Shown here one piece after another: positions 10,333 to 20,217 of a DNA stretch of 64,000 nucleotides; the stretch's first letter is position 1; each line of letters opens with the position of its first letter. Source of the DNA: Streptomyces capitiformicae (GTDB lineage: Bacteria; Actinomycetota; Actinomycetes; Streptomycetales; Streptomycetaceae); contig NZ_CP022161.1 in NCBI RefSeq assembly GCF_002214185.1, forward strand, positions 2,789,767 to 2,853,766, written 5' to 3'. The position numbers were made by a program, and so were the translations under genes. The notes under the pieces were generated by a model. That model was not told the DNA's origin and searched no databases. It saw only the letters and a list, made by a program, of their open reading frames with translations.

Positions 10333-10453
10333 AGGGCCTGTCGTCACATTCCGGTCGTCGCCCGGAGGGCGGCCCCGCGCCCGCCGCGGCAGCGGCTGAT
10401 GTCCGCGTAGGTGCATGACGTCGCGGGCAGACGCGAAGGTGACGACAGGCCCT
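10333..10453. mobile_element. MITE-like element, type 1 (121 bp)
   Basis: Perfect 15-bp terminal inverted repeats: AGGGCCTGTCGTCAC at 10333-10347 and its reverse complement at 10439-10453. The interior is GC-rich and non-coding. The left half recurs at 15141-15220. It abuts a second element with only AGCT between them. Confidence 0.85.
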
Positions 10454-10457
10454 AGCT

Positions 10458-10752
10458 AGGGCGTGCTGCGAAAGTGCCGCCTGCCGCCTGCCGCCCGACG
10501 CCTGGCACGCTCCCCACTCTCGGCTTCTCCCCCACTCTCGGCTTCGCTCGAGCGGGAGGGGCCCATGAGCGGGAGGGGCCCCCACCGTCGCACCGGGCGA
10601 AAGCCCAAGTACGTCCAGTCCATCTAGGGGGCCTTCCGCCCGGCACGCCGAGAGCACGCTCCCCCACTCTCGGCTTCGCTCGAGCGGGGGACCCCCATGA
10701 CGCCGCTCGGCCCGCCCTCCGGGCGGACGACGGGACTTTCGCAACACGCCCT
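10458..10752. mobile_element. MITE-like element, type 2 (295 bp)
   Basis: 18-bp terminal inverted repeats with one mismatch: AGGGCGTGCTGCGAAAGT at 10458-10475, and the complement of AGGGCGTGTTGCGAAAGT at 10735-10752. The interior holds direct repeats of CCCACTCTCGGCTTC and an extended palindrome, with no open frame. The right end contributes bases to the stop codon of the O-methyltransferase gene. The right part recurs at 15141-15392. Confidence 0.88.
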
Positions 10753-11422
10753 AGTCGAGCACCCGGGCCAGCGCGAACCCGTCGTAGCCCTTGCTGCCCA
10801 CCGTCTGGATCGCCGTGCCGGTCAACCTGGGGTGCGCGGCGATGAGTTCGATGGCGGCCCGGGTGCCCCGGATGTCCGGCTCGGTGCTGTCGGCGTCGGC
10901 GACGCGGCCGCCCCGTACGACGTTGTCGATGATGATCAGGCTGCCCGCGCGGGTGAGCCGGAGGGCCCACTCGACGTAGTGCGGGTTGTTGGCCTTGTCG
11001 GCGTCGATGAAGACCAGGTCGAACGGCTCGGGGTTCTCGTCGGTCAGCTTGGGCAGCGACTCCAGGGCCGGGCCCACCCGTACCTCGACGAGTGTGTCGA
11101 GGCCGGCGCGCGCGATGTTGCGGCAGGCGACCTCGGCGTGCCGGGCGCTGTACTCCAGGGAGATCAGCCGGCCGTCGGCGGGCAGGGCGCGGGCCAGCCA
11201 GATGGTGCTGTAGCCGCCGAGGGTGCCGATCTCCAGGATGCGGCGGGCGCCCTGGATCTGGGCCAGGAGCTGGAGGAACTTGCCCTGGTTGGCGGTGACG
11301 TTGACCGGCGGGAGCTCGGCGGCGTCGCTGTCGCGCAGCGCGGCCTCCAGGGGTTCGTCGTTGGGGGAGAGGTGGGTGATGAAGTAGTCGTCGACGTCTT
11401 CCCAGGCCCGCGACTCACTCAT
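10751..11422 (-). CDS. Class I SAM-dependent O-methyltransferase (Methyltransf_3/CCoAOMT type)
   Basis: This 223-residue protein matches small Mg2+-dependent catechol-type O-methyltransferases. The SAM loop ILEIGTLGGYSTIWLARALP is at residues ~63-82, the acidic SAM ligand is in LISLEYSARHAEVA, the metal site Asp is in DLVFIDADKANN, and the second metal/base site is IIIDNVVRGG. The stop codon TAG at 10753-10751 is partly made of the MITE terminus, so the original C-terminus may have differed slightly. A palindrome at 11459-11479 sits 37 bp upstream of the start and may be the operator. Confidence 0.88.
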   Translation of the reverse strand: MSESRAWEDVDDYFITHLSPNDEPLEAALRDSDAAELPPVNVTANQGKFLQLLAQIQGARRILEIGTLGGYSTIWLARALPADGRLISLEYSARHAEVACRNIARAGLDTLVEVRVGPALESLPKLTDENPEPFDLVFIDADKANNPHYVEWALRLTRAGSLIIIDNVVRGGRVADADSTEPDIRGTRAAIELIAAHPRLTGTAIQTVGSKGYDGFALARVLD

Positions 11423-11458
11423 GAAGCCATGCCTCCTGCGCTCTCGCTCTTCGTGTGG

Positions 11459-11479
11459 CTAGTTAGGTCGGCTAACTAG
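11459..11479. promoter_or_regulatory. Palindromic operator-like site upstream of the O-methyltransferase
   Basis: CTAGTTAG (11459-11466) and CTAACTAG (11472-11479) are perfect arms around GTCGG. The TTAG-n5-CTAA form resembles MarR/TetR-type operators. It sits between the methyltransferase promoter and the end of the DUF2330 gene, so it most likely controls the former. Confidence 0.6.
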
Positions 11480-11547
11480 TTGCCCTAACGAATGGTAGGC
11501 GCAGCCCGCGGCCCGTGCCAGCGATATCGCACGGGCCGCCGCGAGTT

Positions 11548-12816
11548 TCAGTCCTTCGGGCCGGACGCCCCGTCCGTGGCAGCCGTCGGGTTCGCAGCCT
11601 GCGGATGCCCGCCCTGCGGATGCCCGCCCTGCGGATACGCACCCGGCGGGAACCCGCCCGGCGGCGGGTATCCCCCCTGCGGACCCTGCGGGTACCCCAC
11701 CGGCACCGGCGGCGGCTGCTTGCGCGCGTTCCGCCTGAGCACGATCGCGACGGCCACCCCCTTGATCACCAGTACGGCGAAGCCGATGCCGAAGGAGAAC
11801 AGCCAGCCGGGGATTCCGCCCACGGTCCACATCTCGTCCACGTAGATGACCTCTCGGTAGGGTTCGTCGGTTTCCGTCTGCCGCAGGGTGTGGTCGCCGG
11901 AGATCCGCGACGGCTGCGGGAAGTTCTGGTCGACGGCGGTGAGGTAGTCCGTACCCGCGTCGGTGAGCGCGCCGAGCGTGCCGTACTGCAGGCCGATGCG
12001 TCCGGCGAACCTCACCTCCGGGGTCTCGCCGCCGATCGTCGAGCTCGGCTCCATACGGTGCTCGGCGAGGACGTACAGGCTGAGGGCCTGCGGCGTCGTG
12101 GCCAGGCGCGACAGGCGCATCGGGTACACCAGTTCGTCGCTGGCGAAGGTGAGGTGCAGCGGGTCGAGGGTGCCGTTGAGCGGGATGTCCGTGCCCGTGT
12201 CCTCCGGCGCCAGCTTGATCGCCACGTACTCCCACTTCTGCTCGACGTATGGCTGGAGCGCCGTGTCCAGGCGGTCGGAGAGCTCGAAGCCGTTCTTGTC
12301 GAGCCAGTCGCCGAGGGCGCCGGAGTCGGTGGCGGTCAGCCGGGCCACGTCGAACGGACCGAGCCGCTCGCGGCCGACGACACCCACCGAACCCTCGCCC
12401 GGCGCGGCCCCCGCGCCGTCGACCTCGCCGATGTCGAACGGCCAGTCGCTCGACTTCGGCCAGAAGTACTCCCGGGTCCGGTACTCGGGGGCGCTCTCCT
12501 CGGCGAGCTGGTCGAAGAGGGCCGCGTCGCCGAGCTCGACCGTCGCCCGGTTCGGCACCGGCATGATCCAGGCGGCCGTACGGGTGTCGCCGGTGACCGT
12601 CAGCCGCATGACGATCTGCTCCTCGCGGCCGTCCCAGCGCACGATCGACGTCTCGCGGTTCACATACACGTTCCGCTGCGCGTCCGGCAGCATCGCGCCG
12701 CACCCGCAGGCGTACGCCGGTGCCACGAGCGATGCCAGCTGGAACCCCAGCAGCGCCAGGACGACCACCCACAACCGCCCACGCCCAGGCCCCCGTACGA
12801 GACTGTTGGTCCTCAT
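11548..12816 (-). CDS. DUF2330 secreted/membrane protein
   Basis: This 422-residue protein starts at an ATG. A signal peptide covers residues 1-34, ending in the characteristic CGCGAMLPD of DUF2330 proteins. The extracellular domain (~35-330) includes the RWDGREEQIVMRLTVTGDTR and WIMPVPNRATVELGD blocks typical of the family. One membrane helix follows near residue 345 (WLFSFGIGFAVLVIKGVAVA). The cytoplasmic tail is rich in Pro/Gly/Gln, with repeats of YPQGG and HPQGG. Function of the family is unknown. Confidence 0.85.
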   Translation of the reverse strand: MRTNSLVRGPGRGRLWVVVLALLGFQLASLVAPAYACGCGAMLPDAQRNVYVNRETSIVRWDGREEQIVMRLTVTGDTRTAAWIMPVPNRATVELGDAALFDQLAEESAPEYRTREYFWPKSSDWPFDIGEVDGAGAAPGEGSVGVVGRERLGPFDVARLTATDSGALGDWLDKNGFELSDRLDTALQPYVEQKWEYVAIKLAPEDTGTDIPLNGTLDPLHLTFASDELVYPMRLSRLATTPQALSLYVLAEHRMEPSSTIGGETPEVRFAGRIGLQYGTLGALTDAGTDYLTAVDQNFPQPSRISGDHTLRQTETDEPYREVIYVDEMWTVGGIPGWLFSFGIGFAVLVIKGVAVAIVLRRNARKQPPPVPVGYPQGPQGGYPPPGGFPPGAYPQGGHPQGGHPQAANPTAATDGASGPKD

Positions 12817-13087
12817 CCCCCGTGCTCCTTCTGCCGCGCATATGTGCGTGCGGCCATGTTCCCAGGTGTTTGTCCGTGGCCCGTCACAGCCATACCGGTG
12901 ATGTGCATCTGTGATCCGCTGTGATCCACGTCGCGCCCTCGAGGTGGCAGGCAACGTGCGGCGGGCTATCGTCATCCGGACAAAAGAGGGGCGACTCTCA
13001 GGTAAAGAGGGGATTGCCCGCGTCTCACGGCAGGGGCAGTGCGAGCCTTCTGGACGGGACATCGACGGGGTGGGAGGGCAACGGGGC

Positions 13088-15142
13088 GTGGCGAACGCGG
13101 AGCAGAGCAGACCGAGCGGTGCCGGGAGGGCCGGCTTGGTGGCCGCACGACTGGGGACGGTACGGGCGGTGCTGTGGCTGATCGCCGGCGTCCTGGCCCT
13201 GCGGCAGATCGCGGTCGTGCTGAACACGCCCAGAGGTGAGCGGCTGACGGATCTGGAGACCTGGGTCGGGCCCGCGGGCGTCCTGCACGTCACGGGCTCG
13301 CTCTACGAGTCGACGAAGTTCACCGGTACGCCCTTCAGCGGCCTCGTCCTCAAACCTCTCACCCGCATGGCCGAACAGGCCCTCGGCTGGGGCTGGACCT
13401 TCGGCACTCTCCTCCTGGTCGTCGCCCTGGGCCTGGTCGCCGCCCGCGCCCTGCCCCAGCCCGTCACCCGGCGCAGCACCCTGCTCGCGGCGCCCGTCGC
13501 GGTCACGCTGCTGATGCTGTCGCTGCCCGTACGCAACACGCTGTATCTGGGCCAGACCAGCATCATCCCCGTCCTGCTCGTCCTCGCGGGCTGTTTCGCG
13601 GTCCGGGGCGAGCGCATCAGCGGGGTCCTCATAGGGCTCGCCGCCGCCCTCCAGCCGACCGTGCTGCTCTTCGTGCCGCTGCTGTGGTTCACCGGCCGCA
13701 AGCAGGCCGCCGCGTCCACCGGCGCCACGTTCGCCGGGGTCACCGCGCTCACCTGGGCCGCGATGCCGCACGACTCGTACACCTACTGGGTGTACCACCT
13801 CGCGGGCGTCGGCCTCGGCGGCCGGGCGGACGACCTCGCCAACCAGTCCCTGCACGGCGCCCTGCTCCGGCTCGGCCTCGAAGGCCCGCTGGAGATCGCG
13901 CTCTTCTTCGCCCTCGCGGCCGCCGTCGCCGCGTTCGGCATGCGGCGGGCCATCCACTACGCCCGTGACGGACAGCTGCTGCTCGCCGTCGCGATCACCG
14001 GCTGTGTCGTGGTCGCCGTCTCCCCGACGTCCTGGAAACACCAGCTGCTGTGGGTGCTGCTCGCGGTCGTCGGCCGGGTCGGCACGAGGGCCTCCGGCCG
14101 GTACGTGTGGCCGGTCGCCGTCGTCCTGGTGATGACGCTGCCCGCGAAGATGATGGTGCCGAACATGGGTGTCCTGCACCCGCTGCGTGACAACGTCGTC
14201 CTGCTGGCCGCGCTCGCCGCCGCCCTCGCCGTCCCGTTCCTGTCCCGCACTTCGGAGTACTACCGGGCCCCGATCCCCACCGAGTACGCCCCGAAGGCCG
14301 AGACCCGCTTCAGCTGGGCCCCGCTGCTGCGCAGGGTCGCCACCCGCCCGAACCTGCTCCTCGAACTGCTCCTGATCCGCGTCACCTACGCGGCTTATCA
14401 GCGCACCCGTCTCGAGGCCACCGGCAGCCGGGCCGCCGCCGAGGAGCACGCGTCACAGATCCTCGCCGCCGAGAAGGCCCTGTTCATCGACATCGAACAC
14501 TGGTTCAACCACGCGGTGGTCCAGGTCGACTGGCTGCGGACCTTCTTCGACTTCTACTACACGTCGTTCCACTTCGTCGTCCCGCTCAGCGTCCTCGGCA
14601 TCCTCTACTGGCGCCGCCCCGCCGACTACCGCTGGGCCCGCACCACCATCGGCTTCACCACGGTCCTCGCCCTCTTCGGCTTCTTCTTCTACCCCCTGGC
14701 GCCGCCGCGCCTGATGCCCGGCCTCGGCATCATCGACACGATCCACGGTGTCCAGGACTTCTCCAAGCCGGACTACGGCAGGCTCACCGAACTCACCAAC
14801 CAGTACGCGGCGATGCCCTCACTCCACTTCGGCTGGTCCCTGTGGTGCGGCCTGACCATCGCCATCGTCGCCCCCAGGGTGTGGATGAAGGTCCTGGGCC
14901 TGCTCCACCCGACCTTCACCGTCCTGGCGATCGTGGCAACGGGCAACCACTGGGTTCTGGACGCGGTGGGCGGCGCGGCGGTGGTGGGGGGCGGCTTCGC
15001 CCTGACGTACATCCTTACGGGGCCCAGGACCACCGCGCCCCGCAAGGGGCGCGGGGCGGGACATGATGCGGCTCCGCCGCGTGGGCGTGAGCAACCACAA
15101 CCAACCAGCAGCCAGGAGTCAGCAGCTGTGGAACGGCGCTAG
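13088..15142 (+). CDS. Bifunctional GT87 mannosyltransferase-like / PAP2-family membrane protein
   Basis: This 684-residue polytopic protein begins at a GTG with GGGAGGG 9 bases upstream. The N-terminal ~400 residues resemble GT87 polyprenol-phosphate-dependent mannosyltransferases (LNTPRGERLTDLETWVGPAG, GTPFSGLVLKPL, many helices). After a linker at about residue 400-420, the C-terminal half is a PAP2/inositolphosphotransferase-like domain with the AMPSLHFGWSLW and GNHWVLDAVGG motifs holding the catalytic His/Asp residues. It probably acts in cell-envelope glycolipid assembly. The stop codon TAG coincides with the first bases of a MITE (CGC-TAG-GGCC), so the C-terminal tail could have been altered by insertion. 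Confidence 0.85.
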   Translation: MANAEQSRPSGAGRAGLVAARLGTVRAVLWLIAGVLALRQIAVVLNTPRGERLTDLETWVGPAGVLHVTGSLYESTKFTGTPFSGLVLKPLTRMAEQALGWGWTFGTLLLVVALGLVAARALPQPVTRRSTLLAAPVAVTLLMLSLPVRNTLYLGQTSIIPVLLVLAGCFAVRGERISGVLIGLAAALQPTVLLFVPLLWFTGRKQAAASTGATFAGVTALTWAAMPHDSYTYWVYHLAGVGLGGRADDLANQSLHGALLRLGLEGPLEIALFFALAAAVAAFGMRRAIHYARDGQLLLAVAITGCVVVAVSPTSWKHQLLWVLLAVVGRVGTRASGRYVWPVAVVLVMTLPAKMMVPNMGVLHPLRDNVVLLAALAAALAVPFLSRTSEYYRAPIPTEYAPKAETRFSWAPLLRRVATRPNLLLELLLIRVTYAAYQRTRLEATGSRAAAEEHASQILAAEKALFIDIEHWFNHAVVQVDWLRTFFDFYYTSFHFVVPLSVLGILYWRRPADYRWARTTIGFTTVLALFGFFFYPLAPPRLMPGLGIIDTIHGVQDFSKPDYGRLTELTNQYAAMPSLHFGWSLWCGLTIAIVAPRVWMKVLGLLHPTFTVLAIVATGNHWVLDAVGGAAVVGGGFALTYILTGPRTTAPRKGRGAGHDAAPPRGREQPQPTSSQESAAVERR

Positions 15143-15392
15143 GGCCTGTCGTCACCTTCCCGTCGTCGCCCGGCGGGCTGCCACGCGCCCGCCGCGGCAG
15201 CGGCTGATGTCCGCGGAGGCGCGTGCTCTCGGCGTGCCGGGCACACACCCTCGTATCTGGATGTACTTGGGCTTTCGCCCGGTGCGCCGAGAGCACGCTC
15301 CCCCACTCTCGGCTTCGCTCGAGCGGGGGGACCCCCATGACGCCGCCCGGCCCGCCCTCCGGGCGGACGACGGGACTTTCGCAACACGCCCT
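15141..15392. mobile_element. Hybrid MITE: type 1 left end joined to type 2 right end
   Basis: The left end AGGGCCTGTCGTCACC and about 80 bp match the left half of the element at 10333. The rest, from GCGTGCTCTCGGCGTGCCGG onward to ACTTTCGCAACACGCCCT at 15375-15392, matches the right part of the element at 10458. The two ends are therefore not inverted repeats of each other. Both ends form part of stop codons of the flanking genes. Confidence 0.8.
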
Positions 15393-15951
15393 ATGGCCCT
15401 TCCGGGGAGAGGACGTCGCCGAAGCGCAAGGCGTGGGGGTTCCGCGCGCGAAGGGCGTCCCCTGTATGGCTTCCGGAGGTGTAGGCGCGGGCCCCCACCG
15501 CCGCCGCCGAGGCCCTCGCCGCACCGTCGTCGTGGACGCGGACGTCGGAGAAGTCGGCGCCGAGGCGTGCCTCCATGTCGGTACGGGTGGCGTCGTCGAG
15601 TGGCCGCCCCGCGCCGCGCAGGACGTCATGGACGGCGGAGCGCTGCACCTGGGCCTCCGCCACCTCGTGGCCGCAGCCGGCACCGTGCTGGTGCCGCTCC
15701 CGCGCCCCGGGATGTCCCGCCTCACGGAGCAGTTGTACGACGGCAGCGTTCCCGGCGGTGCCCTGCAGGGCGAGGAGCCGCTGGAGCGGCGTACTCCCGC
15801 CGCCGACCCGGGGGCGGGCCGGCGCCCGTTCGATGCCGGTGCCGGACTTGCGGGCGTAGTCCTGAGCGCGTACGGGGCCTCTTCCGGTCTGGGACGCGAT
15901 CCTGCCTGCATATGTGACAGACCGGGGAGGGGACCAGGGATTCGAGGGCAA
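15391..15951 (-). CDS. DUF4157 (eCIS core domain) protein, truncated at a MITE
   Basis: The 186-codon frame contains LQRLLALQGTAGNAAVVQLL and VLRGAGRPLDDATRTDMEAR, then GADFSDVRVHDDGAARASAA and ARAYTSGSH. This is the usual DUF4157 order, found on toxins and on cargo of extracellular contractile injection systems. Family members then run into a zinc-protease-like HELTHV block. Here the frame ends FGDVLSPEGP at a TAG whose last base belongs to the MITE end, and no HELTHV follows. The TTG start at 15951 is weak and could lie elsewhere. Probably a non-functional truncated gene. Confidence 0.65.
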   Translation of the reverse strand: MPSNPWSPPRSVTYAGRIASQTGRGPVRAQDYARKSGTGIERAPARPRVGGGSTPLQRLLALQGTAGNAAVVQLLREAGHPGARERHQHGAGCGHEVAEAQVQRSAVHDVLRGAGRPLDDATRTDMEARLGADFSDVRVHDDGAARASAAAVGARAYTSGSHTGDALRARNPHALRFGDVLSPEGP

Positions 15952-16018
15952 CGTTGGGGCGACCGAACGGGCATGTGCGGTCCAGCGGTGCGGTGCGGTG
16001 CGGTGCCGTGCCGTGCCG

Positions 16019-17254
16019 TCAGGTGGCGGTCACCTGGAGGTGCTTCACCCCGTTGATCCAGGCGGAGCGCAGCCGGCTCGGCTCGCCGACGAGTTTGAGG
16101 TCCGGCATCGCGTCGGCGACCGCGTTGAAGATCAGGTCAATCTCCAGGACGGCCAGGGACTTCCCGAGACAGAAGTGCGGCCCTCCGCCACCGAAGCCGA
16201 GGTGTGGATTGGGATCCCGGGTGATGTCGAAGGTGTCGGGGTCGTCGAAGACCTCGGGGTCGTGGTTGGCGGAGGCATAGAAGACCCCGACACGATCCCC
16301 CTTCTTGATCAGTTTGCCGCCGAGTTCGGTGTCCTGGGTGGCGGTGCGCTGGAAGGAGTTGACCGGGGTGGCCCAGCGGACGATCTCCTCGGCGGCCGTC
16401 GCCGGGCGCTCGCGCTTGTAGCGGTCCCACTGGTCGGGGTGGGTGAGGAAGGCGTGCATGCCGTGGGTGATGGCGTTGCGCGTGGTCTCGTTGCCGGCGA
16501 CCGCCAGCATCAGCACGAAGAAGCCGAACTCGTCCGAGGCCAGGTTGCCCTCGTCCTCGGCGGCCACCAGGGTGCTCACGATGTCCTTCGCGGGACACTG
16601 CTTGCGGTCGGCGGCCATGTTCATGGCGTACGCGATGAGTTCCATGGCCGACTGCTGGCCGATCTCCTCGGTGATGGCGTACTCCGGGTCGTCGTACGAG
16701 ATCATCCGGTTCGACCACTCGAAGATCTTGATGCGGTCCTCCTGCGGGATGCCGATCAGCTCCGCTATGGCTTGCAGCGGCAGTTCGCAGGCGACCTGGG
16801 TGACGAAGTCGAACGGGCCCGAGTGGGCGAGGGCCTGCTCGGCGATGGTGAGGGCGCGGTTGCGCAGGTTGTCCTCCAGAGCGCGGATGGCCCGTGGCGT
16901 GAACACGCGCTGCACGATCTGGCGGACCCGGGTGTGCTCCGGCGGATCCATGTTCAGCAGGATCAGCCGCTGCGCGTCGATGGCGTCACGCTCGATGTGC
17001 TCGTTGAACCGGATGATCGCGGTGTTCAGATACGAGGAGAACAACTCCGGGTGCGTGGACACGTACTTGACGTCCGCGTGCCGGGTGACGGCCCAGTAGC
17101 CCTCGTCCTCGAAGCCCGCGATGCCGGGCGCCTGCGGGACCCAGTGGACCGGTTCCGTGCGGCGCAGCTCGGCGAACTCCGGGAGGGGGACACGGTGGTG
17201 CAGCAGGTCGGGGTCGGTGAAGTCGAACCCGTCGGGCAGCGCTGGACAGGGCAT
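16019..17254 (-). CDS. Cytochrome P450, CYP125-like (steroid C26/27-monooxygenase type)
   Basis: This 411-residue P450 starts at the second ATG, which has GGAG seven bases upstream (the ATG at 17275 does not). Landmarks: LPDGFDFTDPDLL and LPEFAELRRTEPVHW near the N-terminus, RLILLNMDPPEHTRVRQIVQ, ELPLQAIAELIGIPQEDR, the I-helix LAVAGNETTRNAITHGM, EIVRWATPVNSFQRTA (ExxR region follows), and the haem loop LGFGGGGPHFCLG with the Cys ligand. Block by block, this parallels M. tuberculosis CYP125A1, which oxidises the cholesterol side-chain terminus. A KstR-like box lies 48 bp upstream. Electron donor is likely a ferredoxin such as that encoded at 30013. Substrate could also be another sterol or branched lipid. 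Confidence 0.87.
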   Translation of the reverse strand: MPCPALPDGFDFTDPDLLHHRVPLPEFAELRRTEPVHWVPQAPGIAGFEDEGYWAVTRHADVKYVSTHPELFSSYLNTAIIRFNEHIERDAIDAQRLILLNMDPPEHTRVRQIVQRVFTPRAIRALEDNLRNRALTIAEQALAHSGPFDFVTQVACELPLQAIAELIGIPQEDRIKIFEWSNRMISYDDPEYAITEEIGQQSAMELIAYAMNMAADRKQCPAKDIVSTLVAAEDEGNLASDEFGFFVLMLAVAGNETTRNAITHGMHAFLTHPDQWDRYKRERPATAAEEIVRWATPVNSFQRTATQDTELGGKLIKKGDRVGVFYASANHDPEVFDDPDTFDITRDPNPHLGFGGGGPHFCLGKSLAVLEIDLIFNAVADAMPDLKLVGEPSRLRSAWINGVKHLQVTAT

Positions 17255-17301
17255 CGGCAACTCCTGACGGAGCATCAGCTATGGGGAATTGCGCCGACCG
17301 T

Positions 17302-17315
17302 AGTAACGGGTTCTA
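17302..17315. promoter_or_regulatory. KstR-like operator upstream of the P450
   Basis: Read on the minus strand this is TAGAACCCGTTACT, matching 7 of the 8 fixed positions of the KstR consensus TNNAACNNGTTNNA. It lies 48 bp before the P450 ATG. Confidence 0.6.
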
Positions 17316-17322
17316 GAAGTAG

Positions 17323-18690
<1,368 letters not shown>

Positions 18691-18699
18691 CCTGGCGGG

Positions 18700-19056
18700 A
18701 TGAGGACGCGCAATCTGAGGCTCGGTCTGTACGCGGACGAGGAGGGGCTGGCCTGGGTCCGGGGACTCGTCGCGGAGGCGGTGGCGGGCCGTAGCGTCCG
18801 GGGCGTTGCCGACTCCGTCGTACGCACCTGTCCCGAGAGTGGGTTGACGACCGCCTACCTCTACGACCATCTCGCGGAGCAGTGGGCCTGGGAGAACCCC
18901 GGCCAGGGCAGTGGGGCGAGGGAAGCGGTCGAGCTGCGGGTCCAGCTGGCGTGCTCCCTGCGGACGTGGCGGGCCGTCCGCAAGACGGTGATCAGGACGC
19001 TGTGCCCGGCAGGCATGGGCCCCCATACCTGCCGGGTGCCGTGGTCGGCGTGGTGA
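18700..19056 (+). CDS. Hypothetical protein following the thiolase
   Basis: This 118-residue protein starts nine bases after the thiolase stop, so the two are probably co-transcribed. The sequence (MRTRNLRLGLYADEEGLAWV, LTTAYLYDHLAEQWAWENPG) has no motif I recognise. It is helical, with a cysteine-containing basic C-terminus. It may be a fragment of a longer protein, because the last 20 residues become low-complexity. No function is proposed. Confidence 0.5.
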   Translation: MRTRNLRLGLYADEEGLAWVRGLVAEAVAGRSVRGVADSVVRTCPESGLTTAYLYDHLAEQWAWENPGQGSGAREAVELRVQLACSLRTWRAVRKTVIRTLCPAGMGPHTCRVPWSAW

Positions 19057-19114
19057 GCGCGCCATGCCGTACGGAGCGGAGTTCCTCCGCCCCGTAGGTC
19101 ACGCACCGGACACG

Positions 19115-19864
19115 TCAGCCCTCGTCGACGGGCAGGCCTTCGATCTGGGCCAGGTCACGGGCATCAGAGCCGTGCAGCATGGCGCCGTCGCAGGCGGGCA
19201 GGTCGACCGACACCTTGTTCAGTTCCTTCGCGGCGATGAAGCCGACAGGTTTGCCACCCTTGTCGGTGAACACCTCGACGTGGTCGGTTTCGCGACCGTC
19301 CGTCCCGGTGGCCAGCAGCCGCTTGTCGAGCAGTACGCCGTACCAACGGGCAGACGGATCCGAGGAGTTCTCCGTCCTCCCGTAGTCGTACTTGGCCAGG
19401 CACACCACGGACACTTCTTCGTTCCGCTGCGGGTGGCAGTCAGGCTTGACCTCGCTGCCTCCGCAGGTCCCGGCGTCCCACGTGTTGACCTTTTTCTTGA
19501 TCAACGTGCAGCTGTCGTCGGAGTCGCTCTTGCACGACACCGGCCAGACGTTCGTCGGGTTGGCACTGTCGGAGGGCTTCTCGCCGACCTTCGCCCACGG
19601 GACACTGACGGTCGCCTTGTGGGCCTCGGGAAGCCCACAGAGGTCGATCTCCGCCTTGCCGCCGAGCTTGGTGTCGTCGACCGTTGCCGTGTGCTTGTCG
19701 GGACAGTCCTTCGAGCCCTGTCCCCCCGACCCACCCGTGGCTCCCGCCGCGGCCGACGCTCCCTTGCCGCTGTCTTCTGTGTCCGTCCCCGAGCCGCATG
19801 CCGTGAGGGCCAGCGTGAGGGCGGCTGCTCCGAAGCCTGCAGCAAAGCGAACGTGCGTTGACAC
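19115..19864 (-). CDS. Secreted lipoprotein of unknown function
   Basis: This 249-residue protein begins at a GTG preceded by GAGGA. The signal ends in a lipobox (LTLALTAC), with Cys ~23 as the lipidation site. A Gly/Ser/Ala-rich linker then leads to a soluble domain with seven further cysteines (KDCPDKH, EIDLCGLPEAH, VSCKSD, SCTLIKKK, GTCGGSEVKPDCHPQRNEE), suggesting several disulfides. A similar fold is common among Streptomyces surface lipoproteins, but I cannot name the family. It is convergent with the thiolase operon. Confidence 0.78.
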   Translation of the reverse strand: MSTHVRFAAGFGAAALTLALTACGSGTDTEDSGKGASAAAGATGGSGGQGSKDCPDKHTATVDDTKLGGKAEIDLCGLPEAHKATVSVPWAKVGEKPSDSANPTNVWPVSCKSDSDDSCTLIKKKVNTWDAGTCGGSEVKPDCHPQRNEEVSVVCLAKYDYGRTENSSDPSARWYGVLLDKRLLATGTDGRETDHVEVFTDKGGKPVGFIAAKELNKVSVDLPACDGAMLHGSDARDLAQIEGLPVDEG

Positions 19865-20217
19865 GAAGTGGTCCTCTTTCCCGACGCCGGCCACGCCCAA
19901 GCATCTGGGCATCCGAACGGTATCGGCCGCTGACATGGACTTCAAGGCCAGGGGCCGGCCCGTGAGGGCGTCAGTAGGATTACGGAAGTTCACCTGCTTC
20001 TGGCGAGGATGCCCCGGCGTTCACGCCGGGGAGGAATCGCCTCCTGCGGCTGCGACGCGGAGCGTCGCCGCATCTGCTCTCTGACCGGCGCGGAGCGCCC
20101 GTACGGCTGCCCGGCGGAGCCGGAGAATGCGAACAGATGTCCTGCGGGTCACCTGCTGTGGTGACTGTCGGGTGAACGGCGGTTGTGTGTGCGGACGTCG
20201 TACTACGGTGCGATGCC

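Noticed and set aside
13025..14449. 474-codon minus-strand open frame within the GT87/PAP2 gene
   Set aside because: No domain pattern, very high Gly/Gln/Asp content, and fully covered by a recognisable membrane enzyme on the other strand.
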